Of a stretch of DNA of 6,471 nucleotides, positions 1 to 6,320 are shown piece after piece. Positions within the stretch are counted from its first letter, which is position 1. The number at the start of each line of letters is the position of its first letter. Below the pieces are notes generated by a model that ran no database searches, had not been told where the DNA came from, and saw only the letters and a program-made list of their open reading frames with translations. This DNA comes from Burkholderiales bacterium (GTDB lineage Bacteria; Pseudomonadota; Gammaproteobacteria; Burkholderiales; SG8-39). The stretch spans positions 1 through 6,471 of the forward strand of contig CAKKSJ010000024.1 of assembly GCA_919902965.1 (NCBI GenBank). The letters are read 5' to 3'. The position numbers and the translations under genes are program-made.

Positions 1-232
1 CACCGGTGTCTGGTCCGGAAGTCCTCGCCCGACTACGCGCTGAACTCGCTTGACCCATTCGCTTCACCGCGGCGCGGAGCTTGACCTCGCCGAGCCGGCA
101 AGGTTCTATAGGCGTGAAGGTGGTCGCGCCAGTAGCTCTTGCTGTCGTTGAAGACCTATGTGCATACGAGATCATTGACGATGACGCCTAACTTTAGCTG
201 GTGCGGCCCGGCCGGAAGCAACGCAGCATTTC
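1..232. other. Left-edge stretch without a supported gene
   Basis: I see no confident gene here. In the plus-strand frame beginning at base 3, a short tail reads VSGPEVLARLRAELA and stops at 51-53. It could be the end of a gene lying to the left, but 16 codons are too few to judge. On the minus strand one frame stays open from about 191 to the window edge, without a recognisable motif or a convincing ribosome binding site. No hairpin followed by a T-run, no inverted-repeat ends and no RNA gene were seen. Confidence 0.4.
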
Positions 233-442
233 GTGGCACCGCGACGGCCCGCCGCACAGCATGACGTAAATATGCTGGAACGCGAGCGAATTCACCTGCT
301 GCTGATCGAAGATGCACGCAAGGGACTGGAAGACATCAAGGCGGGGCGGGTGCATGACGCCGACAAAGCCATTGCGAAGCTGCAGCATCGCCGCAAGGCC
401 AGGTCAGCAAGCGCCGCCCGATCAGCCAGGCAGCGTAACTGA
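233..442 (+). pseudogene. ParD-like antitoxin C-terminal remnant (tentative)
   Basis: The frame from GTG 233 encodes 69 residues; an in-frame ATG at 272 would give 56. The recognisable part is a charged helix, LERERIHLLLIEDARKGLED, followed by IKAGRVHDADKAIAKLQ. This resembles the C-terminal region of ParD-type (ribbon-helix-helix) antitoxins, which wraps around a ParE/RelE toxin. The N-terminal DNA-binding part is not visible in this frame. The upstream open frame begins only at 185 and does not read like a ribbon-helix-helix domain. No Shine-Dalgarno sequence precedes either start, and no toxin frame follows: the next gene, on the opposite strand, ends 23 bases away. It is most likely a decayed orphan antitoxin, though a small unrelated protein or a chance frame is possible. 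The assignment rests on pattern memory only. Confidence 0.33.
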
Positions 443-465
443 CTGGTACCAGCTCGCGCAGACCT

Positions 466-849
466 TCAGTTGCGCTTGCCCGACAGCAGCCCGGGCTTGA
501 GCCCGGTCGCAACGCTCGCGTTCTCCAGCCGCAGAAACGTGGCGTAGCCTTCGGGCGCGACGGCGAATCCGTAGGACAGCCTGCCTTTCAGGCGCACCGC
601 CTGCGGGCTGAACAGCCGCGCGCCGGGATTGAAGCCTGGCAGGTGCACATAGGCCACCGGTTTGTCGGCGCAATCGGGACATACGCCCGCTTCGCCCGCG
701 AGGGTGATTTGTCTCTCGTCGCTGTGCATGGCGACGAGATAGCCGCGCAGCTCGACCTCCTCGCCGGACAGGGTCTCGGCGCGCCTACTGAAAGTCATGC
801 GTCCGGTGCTGATGTGGTCGAACAGATCGCGAAAAGAAATGCTATGCAT
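466..849 (-). CDS. Conserved-looking hypothetical protein with CPDC motif (127 aa)
   Basis: Function not recognised. The predicted protein has 127 residues, no signal peptide and no membrane segment. It begins MHSISFRDLFDHISTGRMTF. The central part (residues 31-110) alternates short hydrophobic stretches, VELRGYLVAM, QITLAG, VAYVHLPGF and AVRLKGRLSYGF, as expected of a small beta-barrel of OB-fold type. A CPDC pair (Cys57, Cys60) sits in a loop and could bind a metal or be redox active. The layout loosely recalls DUF3299-type proteins, but I cannot confirm that. The ATG at 849 is preceded by GGAG four bases upstream, which decides the start over the longer upstream frame; that frame would run into the permease gene. 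It follows the permease stop by 28 bases, so it is probably the last gene of the operon. No clear terminator follows. Confidence 0.78.
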   Translation of the reverse strand: MHSISFRDLFDHISTGRMTFSRRAETLSGEEVELRGYLVAMHSDERQITLAGEAGVCPDCADKPVAYVHLPGFNPGARLFSPQAVRLKGRLSYGFAVAPEGYATFLRLENASVATGLKPGLLSGKRN

Positions 850-877
850 GTGGCTCCAGTGTAGAACGAGCGAGTAA

Positions 878-1618
878 TCAGGCCAGCGCCCGCAGGATAA
901 GCGAAGTACCGGTCGCAAGCAGCAACAGCGCCACCAATCGCAGCAGCAGCGCGTGGGAAATGCGCCGGAACAGGAGCGATGCGATACCGACACCCGCAAA
1001 TGCCGCGGGCAGGACCGCGATGGCAGCGAGCAAGACCTCCCGCTTTAACAGCAGGCCGGTGAGAGCGAAAGCCACGACGCGCATGCCGATGCTGAATAGC
1101 ATGGTAAGCGTGAGCGTGGCGCGGAACTGTTCCTTGGTCAGGGGCCGGTGGGAAAGGTAAATCGCGTAGGCCGGCCCGCCTGCGCCGAACAGCGTACTGG
1201 TAATGCCGCCGGCGAATCCGGCGACGCACGCCCAGGTCGTCGCGACAATTGCACCGCCGGGGCGGCGCCGCAGGCTGTAGCCGGCGTAGAGCAGCACGAA
1301 CACGCCCAGCGCGAGCATCGCGCCCGCGCGTGGCAGATTGACCAGCACCGTCACGCCGACGGCGGTGCCCGCCAGCACCAGCGGCACCATGCGCAATAGC
1401 TCGTCCTTGATCGCGTCGCGCGGATTCTGCAGACCGATGCGCAGCGCATTGGCCAAATCCATCAGAGCGAACACCGCCAGCGCAAACGGCAAAGGCACGA
1501 AATGGGTCGCGAGCGGAATGGTCACCAGCGACGAGCCGAAGCCGGTGATGCCATAGACCAGCGAGCCGAGGAAGGCGATCCCGGCGAATAGCAGCAGCAG
1601 CCCGATGTCATCCGGCAT
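878..1618 (-). CDS. TauE/SafE (TSUP) family membrane permease
   Basis: An integral inner-membrane protein of 246 residues, the usual size for the TauE/SafE (4-toluene sulfonate uptake permease, TSUP) family. Members move small anions such as sulfite, sulfonates or organic acids, in either direction. About seven or eight hydrophobic segments are visible: residues 6-26, 29-56, 75-93, 99-115, 124-147, 166-190, 195-217 and 223-244. The two internal repeats characteristic of the family carry glycine-rich motifs: GITGFGSSLVTIPL at 23-36 and GFAGGITSTLFGAGGP at 134-149. The ATG at 1618 lies 14 bases after the stop of the upstream dehydrogenase gene, and the first residues lead directly into helix 1. 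The same frame stays open upstream within the dehydrogenase gene, but that part is arginine-rich and is clearly a shadow. The Shine-Dalgarno is weak (GGG), which suggests translational coupling. The substrate cannot be read from the sequence; export or import of a small acid handled by the neighbouring enzymes is inference. Confidence 0.9.
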   Translation of the reverse strand: MPDDIGLLLLFAGIAFLGSLVYGITGFGSSLVTIPLATHFVPLPFALAVFALMDLANALRIGLQNPRDAIKDELLRMVPLVLAGTAVGVTVLVNLPRAGAMLALGVFVLLYAGYSLRRRPGGAIVATTWACVAGFAGGITSTLFGAGGPAYAIYLSHRPLTKEQFRATLTLTMLFSIGMRVVAFALTGLLLKREVLLAAIAVLPAAFAGVGIASLLFRRISHALLLRLVALLLLATGTSLILRALA

Positions 1619-1632
1619 CAAAGACCCGGCGC

Positions 1633-4600
1633 CTAGCGGCCCGCAGGCGCGGCCAAAGCCCATGCCAATACCCGTGCGACGTGCACCGCCTCGCGCGGCG
1701 CCGCGTTCGGACTCCCGCCTGCATTCAGTCCGTCGTGTATTTGATGGCGGCAGCTGGTGCCGTCGGCGACGAGCAGCGTTTCGGCATCTGCCTTGCGCAG
1801 TGCCGGCAGCAAGGACGCCTCGGCCATTTTCATCGAAACTTCGTAGTGATCGGCTTCGTAACCGAAAGCGCCGGCCATGCCGCAGCAGCTCGATTCCACG
1901 GTTTCTACTTTCAGCTCCGGAATCAGGCGCAGCACCTGTTCCACCGATGACATCGCGCCGTAGGCCTTCTGGTGACAATGCCCGTGCAGCAGGGCCTTGT
2001 TCTCCGGCAGCGCGTGTAGCGCGAGCTTAAGTCTGCCGGACTGTTGCTCGGTGGCAAGGAATTCCTCGAACAACACGGCCCGCGCGGCCAGCGCTTCGGA
2101 CTCGGCGCCGGGTAGCATGGACCTGAATTCGTCACGCAGGGTATACAGACAGGAAGGCTCGAGTCCAATAATGGGAAGCTCGCGCTCGACATAAGGCCGC
2201 AGCGCGGCGAGCGTGCGCCGCGCCTCGGCCCGGGCTTCGTCCACCAGGCCGCCGGCGAGGAAAGTGCGGCCGCAGCACAGCGGGCGTGCATTTTCTCCGT
2301 CGGCCGCGCGTGCGATACGCACAAGATAGCCCGCTGCTTCGAGCACCGCCCGCGCCGCGCGCGCATTGTCGGGCTCGAAATAATTGTTGAAGGTATCGAC
2401 CAGCAGCACCACCTCGCGCGCCGCCTCCGTAGCGGACGGCGCATGAACCGGATCCAGATGGAAGGCATCGCCGCGCCACTTGGGCAAGGAACGCTGCGCG
2501 GACAGACCGAGAAAAAATTCGCTGATTCGGGCCAGGCCGGGCACTGCATCGCGCAGATTGGCCAGTTGCGGCAGACGCGCGGCCCAGGGCGCGTAGCGCG
2601 GCATCCAGGCGATCAGGCGGTGTTTGAGTGAAATTCCATGGCGTTTCCGGTAGTGATACAGAAACTCGATTTTCATTTTCGCCATGTCGACGCCGGTCGG
2701 ACATTCGCGCTTGCAGCCTTTGCAACTCACGCACAGATCCATGGCCTCGCGCATTGCTTCCGAGGTGAAGGCGTCGGCGCCCAATTGTCCGGACAGGGCA
2801 AGGCGCAGGGTATTGGCGCGACCGCGGGTGAGGTCGCGCTCATTGCCGGTTGCGCGGTAGGACGGACACATGCTGCCGGCATCGAATTTACGGCAATGGC
2901 CGTTGTTGTTGCACATTTCAACTGCCGCAATAAATCCCCGGCTGGAGGCGGCATCGGTGACTGCAGGAGGAACGGCGGCATCGGGCGCATTCCACTCGCT
3001 CCAATCGAGGGCGGTATCGAGTTGCTGCGCGGCATAGCCGGGTTTGAAACGGAACAGGCTGCGGTCGTCCTGCTTCGTGCCGCGCACGATCTTGCCCGGA
3101 TTCATCAGGCCGCGCGGATCGAACAAATCCTTGATTTCCTCCAGCGCGCGCATCAGGCGCGCACCGATGATGGGTGCTATCCACTCCGTGCGCGCGAGGC
3201 CGTCTCCGTGCTCGCCCGAGTAGGCGGCACCCTTGTAGCGCCTTACCAGCTCGCAGGCCTCCTCGGCGATGGCGCGCATTTGTTTGGCGCCGCCTTCCTT
3301 CATGTTAAGCACCGGGCGCACATGCAGGGTGCCGACCGAGGCGTGCGCGTACCAGGTGCCGCGTGTGCCGTGCCTGGCGAATACCTGCGTCAGTTTTTCG
3401 GTGTATTCGGCAAGGTGCTCGAGCGGCACGGCGCAGTCCTCGATAAAGGAGACCGGCTTGCCCTCGCCCTTCATCGACATCATGATATTGAGACCAGCCT
3501 TCCTCACTTCCCACACTTCTTTCTGCAACGCGGCTTCGGTGATTTCGACAACGCCGCCAGGGAAGCCGAGTTCGGCCATGAGATCCACCAGCTGCTTGAG
3601 CTTTGCCAGCTGCTCGCCGCGATCGTCGCCGGCGAATTCGACCAGCAGAATCGCGTCCGGGTCGCCCTTGAGAAAGCGATTGACGATGGGCTTGAACGCC
3701 GCATTGCCGCGCGCGAGTTCTATCATCGTGCGATCCACCAGTTCCACCGCGGTGGGCCCGAGTTTGACTATGTGTTGCGGCGCCAGCATCGAAGCATGAA
3801 AGCTCGGAAAATGGCATACGCCCAGGGCCTTGTGTGCGGGGAGCGGCGCAAGATCGAGATGCAGGCGCCGCGTATAGGCGAGCGTGCCCTCGGAGCCGAC
3901 CAGCAGATGCGCGAGGTTGTGCGCCAGCGGCATGCTCTCCGCCCCGGGCTGCACCATGTCGATGTTATAGCCCTGCACCCTGCGCAGCACCTTGGGCCAG
4001 CGCGCTTCTATCTCAGCCGCCTCGCGCCGCGCAATTGCATGCACGCGCCCCACCAGCGTCTGATAAGCCGGCGGCGCGCCGGCGATGTCGGCGCTACTGC
4101 CGAAGTGGAATTCGGAGCCGTCGGCGAGCAGTGCGTCGATGCCACGCACGTTGTGCACCATATTGCCATAGCGTATCGAGCGCGAACCGCAGGAGTTGTT
4201 TCCTGCCATACCGCCCAGGGTTGCCTGAGCGCTGGTGGAGACATCCACCGGAAACCACAGGCCGTGCGGCTTGAGATAGGCGTTCAGCTGGTCCAGCACC
4301 ATGCCCGGCTGCACCACGACCCTGCGCGCAGCCGGGTCGAAATCGAGGACTTGATTCAGGTATTTGGAATTGTCGATGACCAGGGCCGCGCCTACGGTCT
4401 GCCCGCATTGGGAGGTGCCGCCGCCACGCGGCAGGATGGGCACGCCCTGCTCGGTCGCGATCTGGATGGCGATGCGCGCGTCGTTTTCGGTCTGCGGCAC
4501 CACCACGCCCACCGGCTCTATTTGGTATATCGATGCATCCGTAGAATAGCGGCCGCGGCTCGCCGGGTCGAACAGAACCTCGCCGCGAATCTCGCGCCGC

Positions 4601-4677
4601 AGCCGCGCGGCGAGCGCGGCGTCGCCCGCGCGCGGACGCGGAGTGACGGCTGCAATTTGCTTGGGTGCGCGATCCAC
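1633..4677 (-). CDS. YdiJ-type FAD and Fe-S 2-hydroxyacid dehydrogenase
   Basis: A 1014-residue fusion flavoprotein, close to E. coli YdiJ (about 1018 residues; reported D-2-hydroxyglutarate dehydrogenase). Domains in order: a PCMH-type FAD-binding domain (about 50-275) with PRGGGTSQCGQTVG at 83-96, GGMAGNNSCGSRSIRYGN at 155-172 and GSEGTLAYTR at 261-270; a FAD-linked oxidase C-terminal domain (about 280-533) with the active-site-type SGEHGDG at 487-493 and LFDPRGLMNPGKI at 518-530; a ferredoxin-like part with Cys589, Cys595, Cys604 and a classical CxxCxxCxxxCP motif at Cys649, 652, 655 and 659; and two CCG-type halves with Cys801-Cys802-Gly, Cys843, HGHCH at 898-902, Cys931-Cys932-Gly and Cys976. 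It amounts to GlcD and GlcF of glycolate oxidase in one chain. It should oxidise a D-2-hydroxyacid and pass electrons through Fe-S centres, probably towards quinone, while bound peripherally to the membrane (family knowledge). Start: GTG at 4677, with AGGA four bases upstream, 28 bases after the dsbA-like stop. Exact substrate unproven. Confidence 0.93.
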   Translation of the reverse strand: MDRAPKQIAAVTPRPRAGDAALAARLRREIRGEVLFDPASRGRYSTDASIYQIEPVGVVVPQTENDARIAIQIATEQGVPILPRGGGTSQCGQTVGAALVIDNSKYLNQVLDFDPAARRVVVQPGMVLDQLNAYLKPHGLWFPVDVSTSAQATLGGMAGNNSCGSRSIRYGNMVHNVRGIDALLADGSEFHFGSSADIAGAPPAYQTLVGRVHAIARREAAEIEARWPKVLRRVQGYNIDMVQPGAESMPLAHNLAHLLVGSEGTLAYTRRLHLDLAPLPAHKALGVCHFPSFHASMLAPQHIVKLGPTAVELVDRTMIELARGNAAFKPIVNRFLKGDPDAILLVEFAGDDRGEQLAKLKQLVDLMAELGFPGGVVEITEAALQKEVWEVRKAGLNIMMSMKGEGKPVSFIEDCAVPLEHLAEYTEKLTQVFARHGTRGTWYAHASVGTLHVRPVLNMKEGGAKQMRAIAEEACELVRRYKGAAYSGEHGDGLARTEWIAPIIGARLMRALEEIKDLFDPRGLMNPGKIVRGTKQDDRSLFRFKPGYAAQQLDTALDWSEWNAPDAAVPPAVTDAASSRGFIAAVEMCNNNGHCRKFDAGSMCPSYRATGNERDLTRGRANTLRLALSGQLGADAFTSEAMREAMDLCVSCKGCKRECPTGVDMAKMKIEFLYHYRKRHGISLKHRLIAWMPRYAPWAARLPQLANLRDAVPGLARISEFFLGLSAQRSLPKWRGDAFHLDPVHAPSATEAAREVVLLVDTFNNYFEPDNARAARAVLEAAGYLVRIARAADGENARPLCCGRTFLAGGLVDEARAEARRTLAALRPYVERELPIIGLEPSCLYTLRDEFRSMLPGAESEALAARAVLFEEFLATEQQSGRLKLALHALPENKALLHGHCHQKAYGAMSSVEQVLRLIPELKVETVESSCCGMAGAFGYEADHYEVSMKMAEASLLPALRKADAETLLVADGTSCRHQIHDGLNAGGSPNAAPREAVHVARVLAWALAAPAGR

Positions 4678-4685
4678 AGGATCCT
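4678..4685 (-). promoter_or_regulatory. Ribosome binding site fixing the GTG start of the dehydrogenase
   Basis: Read on the minus strand, AGGATCCT immediately precedes GTG. AGGA sits four bases before the start codon. The reading frame stays open further upstream into the dsbA-like gene but offers no ATG, GTG or TTG with a better ribosome binding site, so GTG 4677 is the preferred start. Confidence 0.6.
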
Positions 4686-4705
4686 GTACGCCGATGATTA
4701 GGGCT

Positions 4706-5365
4706 TCAGGCGGTTGCGGTTTCGGTCTGGCGCATGGCTTCGAGCAGGGCCTCGGGCCCCTGCGCGCCGGACACCGCGAGCTTGCCGTTGAATATGAAGA
4801 AAGGCACGCCTTCCACGCCGATCGCGCGCGCGCGCTGGTCTTCCTGCTCCACCGCCAGCCGCGACTGCGGGTCGGCCAGGCATCGTTCCGCCTGCACCCG
4901 GTCCAGTCCCGCGGCGGTGGCGATCGCCAGCAGATTTTCCTTCCTGGTCAAGTCGACGCCATCGAGAAAGTAGGCGTGCAAGAATGCTTCCTTGACCCGG
5001 TCCTGCAAGCTCCCGGCCGCTTGCCCTGCAGCACCGGCCAGTGCGATCAGGCTGTGCGCGGCGACGGTGTTGGGCTGACGGACGATGCGCTCGAATGCAA
5101 ACGCAATACCGTATTCGGCGCCCACCCCGGCCACGCGCGCATAGACGTCCTTGGCCCGTGCGGCGCCGAATTTCTGCACCACATAGTCCTGCCGGCTCAT
5201 GCCCTCGACGGGCAGCTGCGGATTGAGCTGAAACGGCCGCCAGCTGACACTGGGCTTGTCCGCGCCGGGGTTTTGTTGTGCGTACAGCGCAAGTGCTGCC
5301 TCGATCTGGCGTTTGCCGATATAGCACCAGGGACAAACCACGTCGGAAATAATATCGATGTTCAA
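4706..5365 (-). CDS. DsbA family (FrnE-like) cytoplasmic thiol oxidoreductase
   Basis: The predicted protein has 219 residues, typical of the FrnE branch of the DsbA family, whose fold is a thioredoxin domain with a helical insertion. It starts NIDIISDVVCPWCYIGKRQI, with the catalytic-type CPWC at residues 11-14 at the end of the first strand. The helical insert covers about 55-175, and the second half of the thioredoxin fold carries GVEGVPFFIFNGKLAVSGAQ at 183-202, with the expected cis-proline at Pro188. There is no signal peptide, so it should act in the cytoplasm, unlike periplasmic DsbA. Known relatives are disulfide isomerases/reductases, or use glutathione (HCCA isomerase relatives). 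The start is TTG 5365, because a perfect AAGGAG lies six bases upstream and the protein then begins as its relatives do. A longer in-frame TTG at 5416 would translate part of the 16-bp tandem repeat and lacks support. It is probably co-transcribed with the dehydrogenase, which has many cysteines and Fe-S centres; a link between them is inference. Confidence 0.9.
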   Translation of the reverse strand: MNIDIISDVVCPWCYIGKRQIEAALALYAQQNPGADKPSVSWRPFQLNPQLPVEGMSRQDYVVQKFGAARAKDVYARVAGVGAEYGIAFAFERIVRQPNTVAAHSLIALAGAAGQAAGSLQDRVKEAFLHAYFLDGVDLTRKENLLAIATAAGLDRVQAERCLADPQSRLAVEQEDQRARAIGVEGVPFFIFNGKLAVSGAQGPEALLEAMRQTETATA

Positions 5366-5371
5366 GAAAAT

Positions 5372-5377
5372 CTCCTT
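5372..5377 (-). promoter_or_regulatory. Strong ribosome binding site for the TTG start of the dsbA-like gene
   Basis: AAGGAG on the minus strand, with a six-base spacer (ATTTTC) before TTG at 5365-5363. It is the strongest Shine-Dalgarno in the window. It decides for the unusual TTG start over the in-frame TTG at 5416. Confidence 0.75.
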
Positions 5378-5394
5378 GCGGATGCGGACGGACT

Positions 5395-5426
5395 TGCCAA
5401 TGGGGGTCAGTGCCAATGGGGGTCAG
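5395..5426. repeat. Perfect 16-bp tandem duplication (TGCCAATGGGGGTCAG x2)
   Basis: Two identical, directly abutting copies: 5395-5410 and 5411-5426. On the minus strand each reads CTGACCCCCATTGGCA. The pair lies in the gap between gntR and the dsbA-like gene, 18 bases upstream of that gene's ribosome binding site. The CTGACCCC core resembles short dispersed intergenic motifs that I recall from some beta- and gammaproteobacterial genomes. Its role here is unknown. Confidence 0.9.
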
Positions 5427-5472
5427 GGATGAACTCGGCGCTTCGACCGCTGACTTTGCCTGGCGCGCCGCG

Positions 5473-5496
5473 CTACATTGCTACATTACTACATTA
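5473..5496. repeat. Three-copy octamer tandem repeat CTACATT(G/A)
   Basis: Units are CTACATTG at 5473-5480, CTACATTA at 5481-5488 and CTACATTA at 5489-5496. The array ends one base before the gntR stop codon (5498-5500, minus strand), so it lies just after the gene. Such arrays can change copy number by slippage. Here it is outside the coding region, so phase variation of gntR is not expected unless the stop codon is lost. Confidence 0.85.
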
Positions 5497-5497
5497 C

Positions 5498-6199
5498 TCA
5501 AGCGGCTTGCTGGCCCAGCGCCTCCAACACCACCTGCATCTTGTTGCTGAGGTGGCTGCGCAACAAGCGCGGCAGCAGGGCGCTGTCGCGGCGGATTAGC
5601 GCATCGAGGATGTTCTCGTGCTCCTCCACCGCATGGTCCCAGCGCTCGCGCGACAGATTGGCCATGTAGCGCGCGCGGCGTACATGGCCGTTCAAAGCGC
5701 GGTAGGTATTGGCCAAGGCGGCATTGCCGGAGCACTCGACCAGACGCAGGTGAATCTCCTGGTTGCAGCGGAAGTACGCCGCGAGTTCGCCGCGGGCGTG
5801 GTGCGCCAACATCTGGTAATGCAGGGCGCGAATCTCGGCAATGTCGGCGTCGCCCGCGTTGACGCAGGCCAGCTCTCCGGCGAGCGCCTCCAGCGCGCCC
5901 AGTACGACGAAACTTTCCCTTACCGTCGTGGCTGTAATCGGCGTAACAATCGCACCGCGGTTGGGCAAGAGCTCGACCAGGCCTTCGGAAGCGAGATACT
6001 TGATCGCTTCGCGCACAGGCGTGCGCGAAGTGCGCAAGCGCTCGCACAGCACGCGCTCGTTGAGTTTCACTCCAGGCGCGAGTTCACCCTGAATGATCAG
6101 GTCGCGCAAGCGCGAGACCACTTCAGCCGCCAGCAGACGTGGCTCGGTTACCGTATCGGGGCTGGCGCTTGCGGCAATATCTTGAAGATCTTGGTTCAT
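5498..6199 (-). CDS. GntR family transcriptional regulator, FCD (FadR/VanR-type) subfamily
   Basis: A 233-residue DNA-binding regulator of small-acid metabolism. The N-terminal winged helix-turn-helix runs from about 22 to 88: LLAAEVVSRLRDLIIQGELA, then the recognition region LCERLRTSRTPVREAIKYLA (51-70), then SEGLVELLPNRGAIV. The C-terminal all-helical FCD domain (about 95-226) normally binds a metal and an organic acid. The candidate ligands are Asn146, His150, His194 and His216; the first is usually Asp in the family. Three in-frame ATGs exist, at 6241, 6232 and 6199. I chose 6199 because it gives the usual short lead before the winged helix and leaves the nearest putative operator outside the gene. 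None of the three has a clear Shine-Dalgarno. The gene diverges from the aminotransferase gene and probably controls both it and itself through the three motifs in the intergenic region. FCD regulators commonly sense the substrate or product of the pathway they control; the ligand here is unknown. Confidence 0.9.
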   Translation of the reverse strand: MNQDLQDIAASASPDTVTEPRLLAAEVVSRLRDLIIQGELAPGVKLNERVLCERLRTSRTPVREAIKYLASEGLVELLPNRGAIVTPITATTVRESFVVLGALEALAGELACVNAGDADIAEIRALHYQMLAHHARGELAAYFRCNQEIHLRLVECSGNAALANTYRALNGHVRRARYMANLSRERWDHAVEEHENILDALIRRDSALLPRLLRSHLSNKMQVVLEALGQQAA

Positions 6200-6210
6200 G
6201 TCATGGGCTG

Positions 6211-6225
6211 TTTTGTATGCATAAT
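6211..6225 (+). promoter_or_regulatory. Putative GntR operator, site 1
   Basis: TTTTGTATGCATAAT contains the 8-bp palindrome TATGCATA. Its first 11 bases are the exact reverse complement of 6321-6331. It lies 11 bases upstream of the chosen gntR start, where a bound repressor could block gntR transcription. The motif resembles the TTGTATACAA-type operators of FCD GntR proteins such as MatR (from memory). Confidence 0.6.
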
Positions 6226-6256
6226 ACCCCATGTTAAACATAGGGGCAATTTAAAT

Positions 6257-6271
6257 ATATCGCATACTAAA
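6257..6271 (-). promoter_or_regulatory. Putative GntR operator, site 2
   Basis: On the minus strand this reads TTTAGTATGCGATAT and matches site 1 at 11 of 15 positions, including the core GTATGC. It lies in the AT-rich middle of the divergent region, where the gntR promoter is expected. Confidence 0.45.
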
Positions 6272-6290
6272 CAATATATTAAAAAATTTG

Positions 6291-6320
6291 TTGACTGTGA
6301 TAACTATATTATGATTAAAT
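6291..6320 (+). promoter_or_regulatory. Candidate sigma-70 promoter for the aminotransferase gene
   Basis: TTGACT at 6291-6296 is a good -35 element (five of six to TTGACA). A weak -10, TTAAAT at 6315-6320, follows after 18 bases (four of six to TATAAT). Other AT-rich hexamers such as TATGAT at 6310-6315 are better matches but sit too close. Transcription would start near 6327, inside operator site 3. Confidence 0.45.

Larger units (their letters stand above)
5366..5497. other. 132-bp spacer between gntR and the dsbA-like operon
   Basis: This spacer separates the gntR stop from the dsbA-like start codon. It contains the 16-bp tandem duplication, a three-copy octamer array and a GC-rich stretch with GGCGCGCC at 5462-5469. 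I see no hairpin with a T-run and no convincing -35/-10 pair. Whether the downstream operon has its own promoter here or reads through from gntR is open. Confidence 0.55.

Noticed and set aside
73..150. Minus-strand reading resembling a transposase tail (FNDSKSYWRDHLHAYRTL)
   Set aside because: The similarity is too short. Stops flank it on both sides, and no terminal inverted repeats or target-site duplications were seen.
443..452. Perfect 10-bp palindrome CTGGTACCAG between the convergent gene ends
   Set aside because: It has no loop and no T-run, so it is not a terminator. A single short palindrome is expected by chance.
491..506. Hairpin CCGGGC-TTGA-GCCCGG as a terminator
   Set aside because: It lies inside the coding end of the CPDC gene and is not followed by a T-run on either strand. 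Probably chance in GC-rich DNA.
850..999. 50-residue upstream extension of the CPDC protein
   Set aside because: It overlaps the 3' end of the permease gene and has shadow-like composition. The ATG at 849 has a GGAG at proper spacing.
1619..1978. 120-residue N-terminal extension of the permease frame
   Set aside because: It is arginine-rich, lies wholly inside the dehydrogenase gene, and lacks membrane or signal features. The ATG at 1618 gives the normal family length.
2638..4701. 687-codon open frame on the plus strand opposite the dehydrogenase gene
   Set aside because: It is a shadow frame produced by GC-rich codon bias on the other strand. The composition shows no recognisable domain, whereas the minus-strand product matches a known fusion enzyme over its full length.
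5366..5416. Longer start of the dsbA-like gene at TTG 5416
   Set aside because: It would translate the strong ribosome binding site and part of the tandem repeat, and it adds residues that the family lacks.
6200..6241. Alternative gntR starts at ATG 6232 and ATG 6241
   Set aside because: They would place operator site 1 within the coding region and give a long unstructured N-terminus. Not excluded, since none of the three starts has a clear ribosome binding site.
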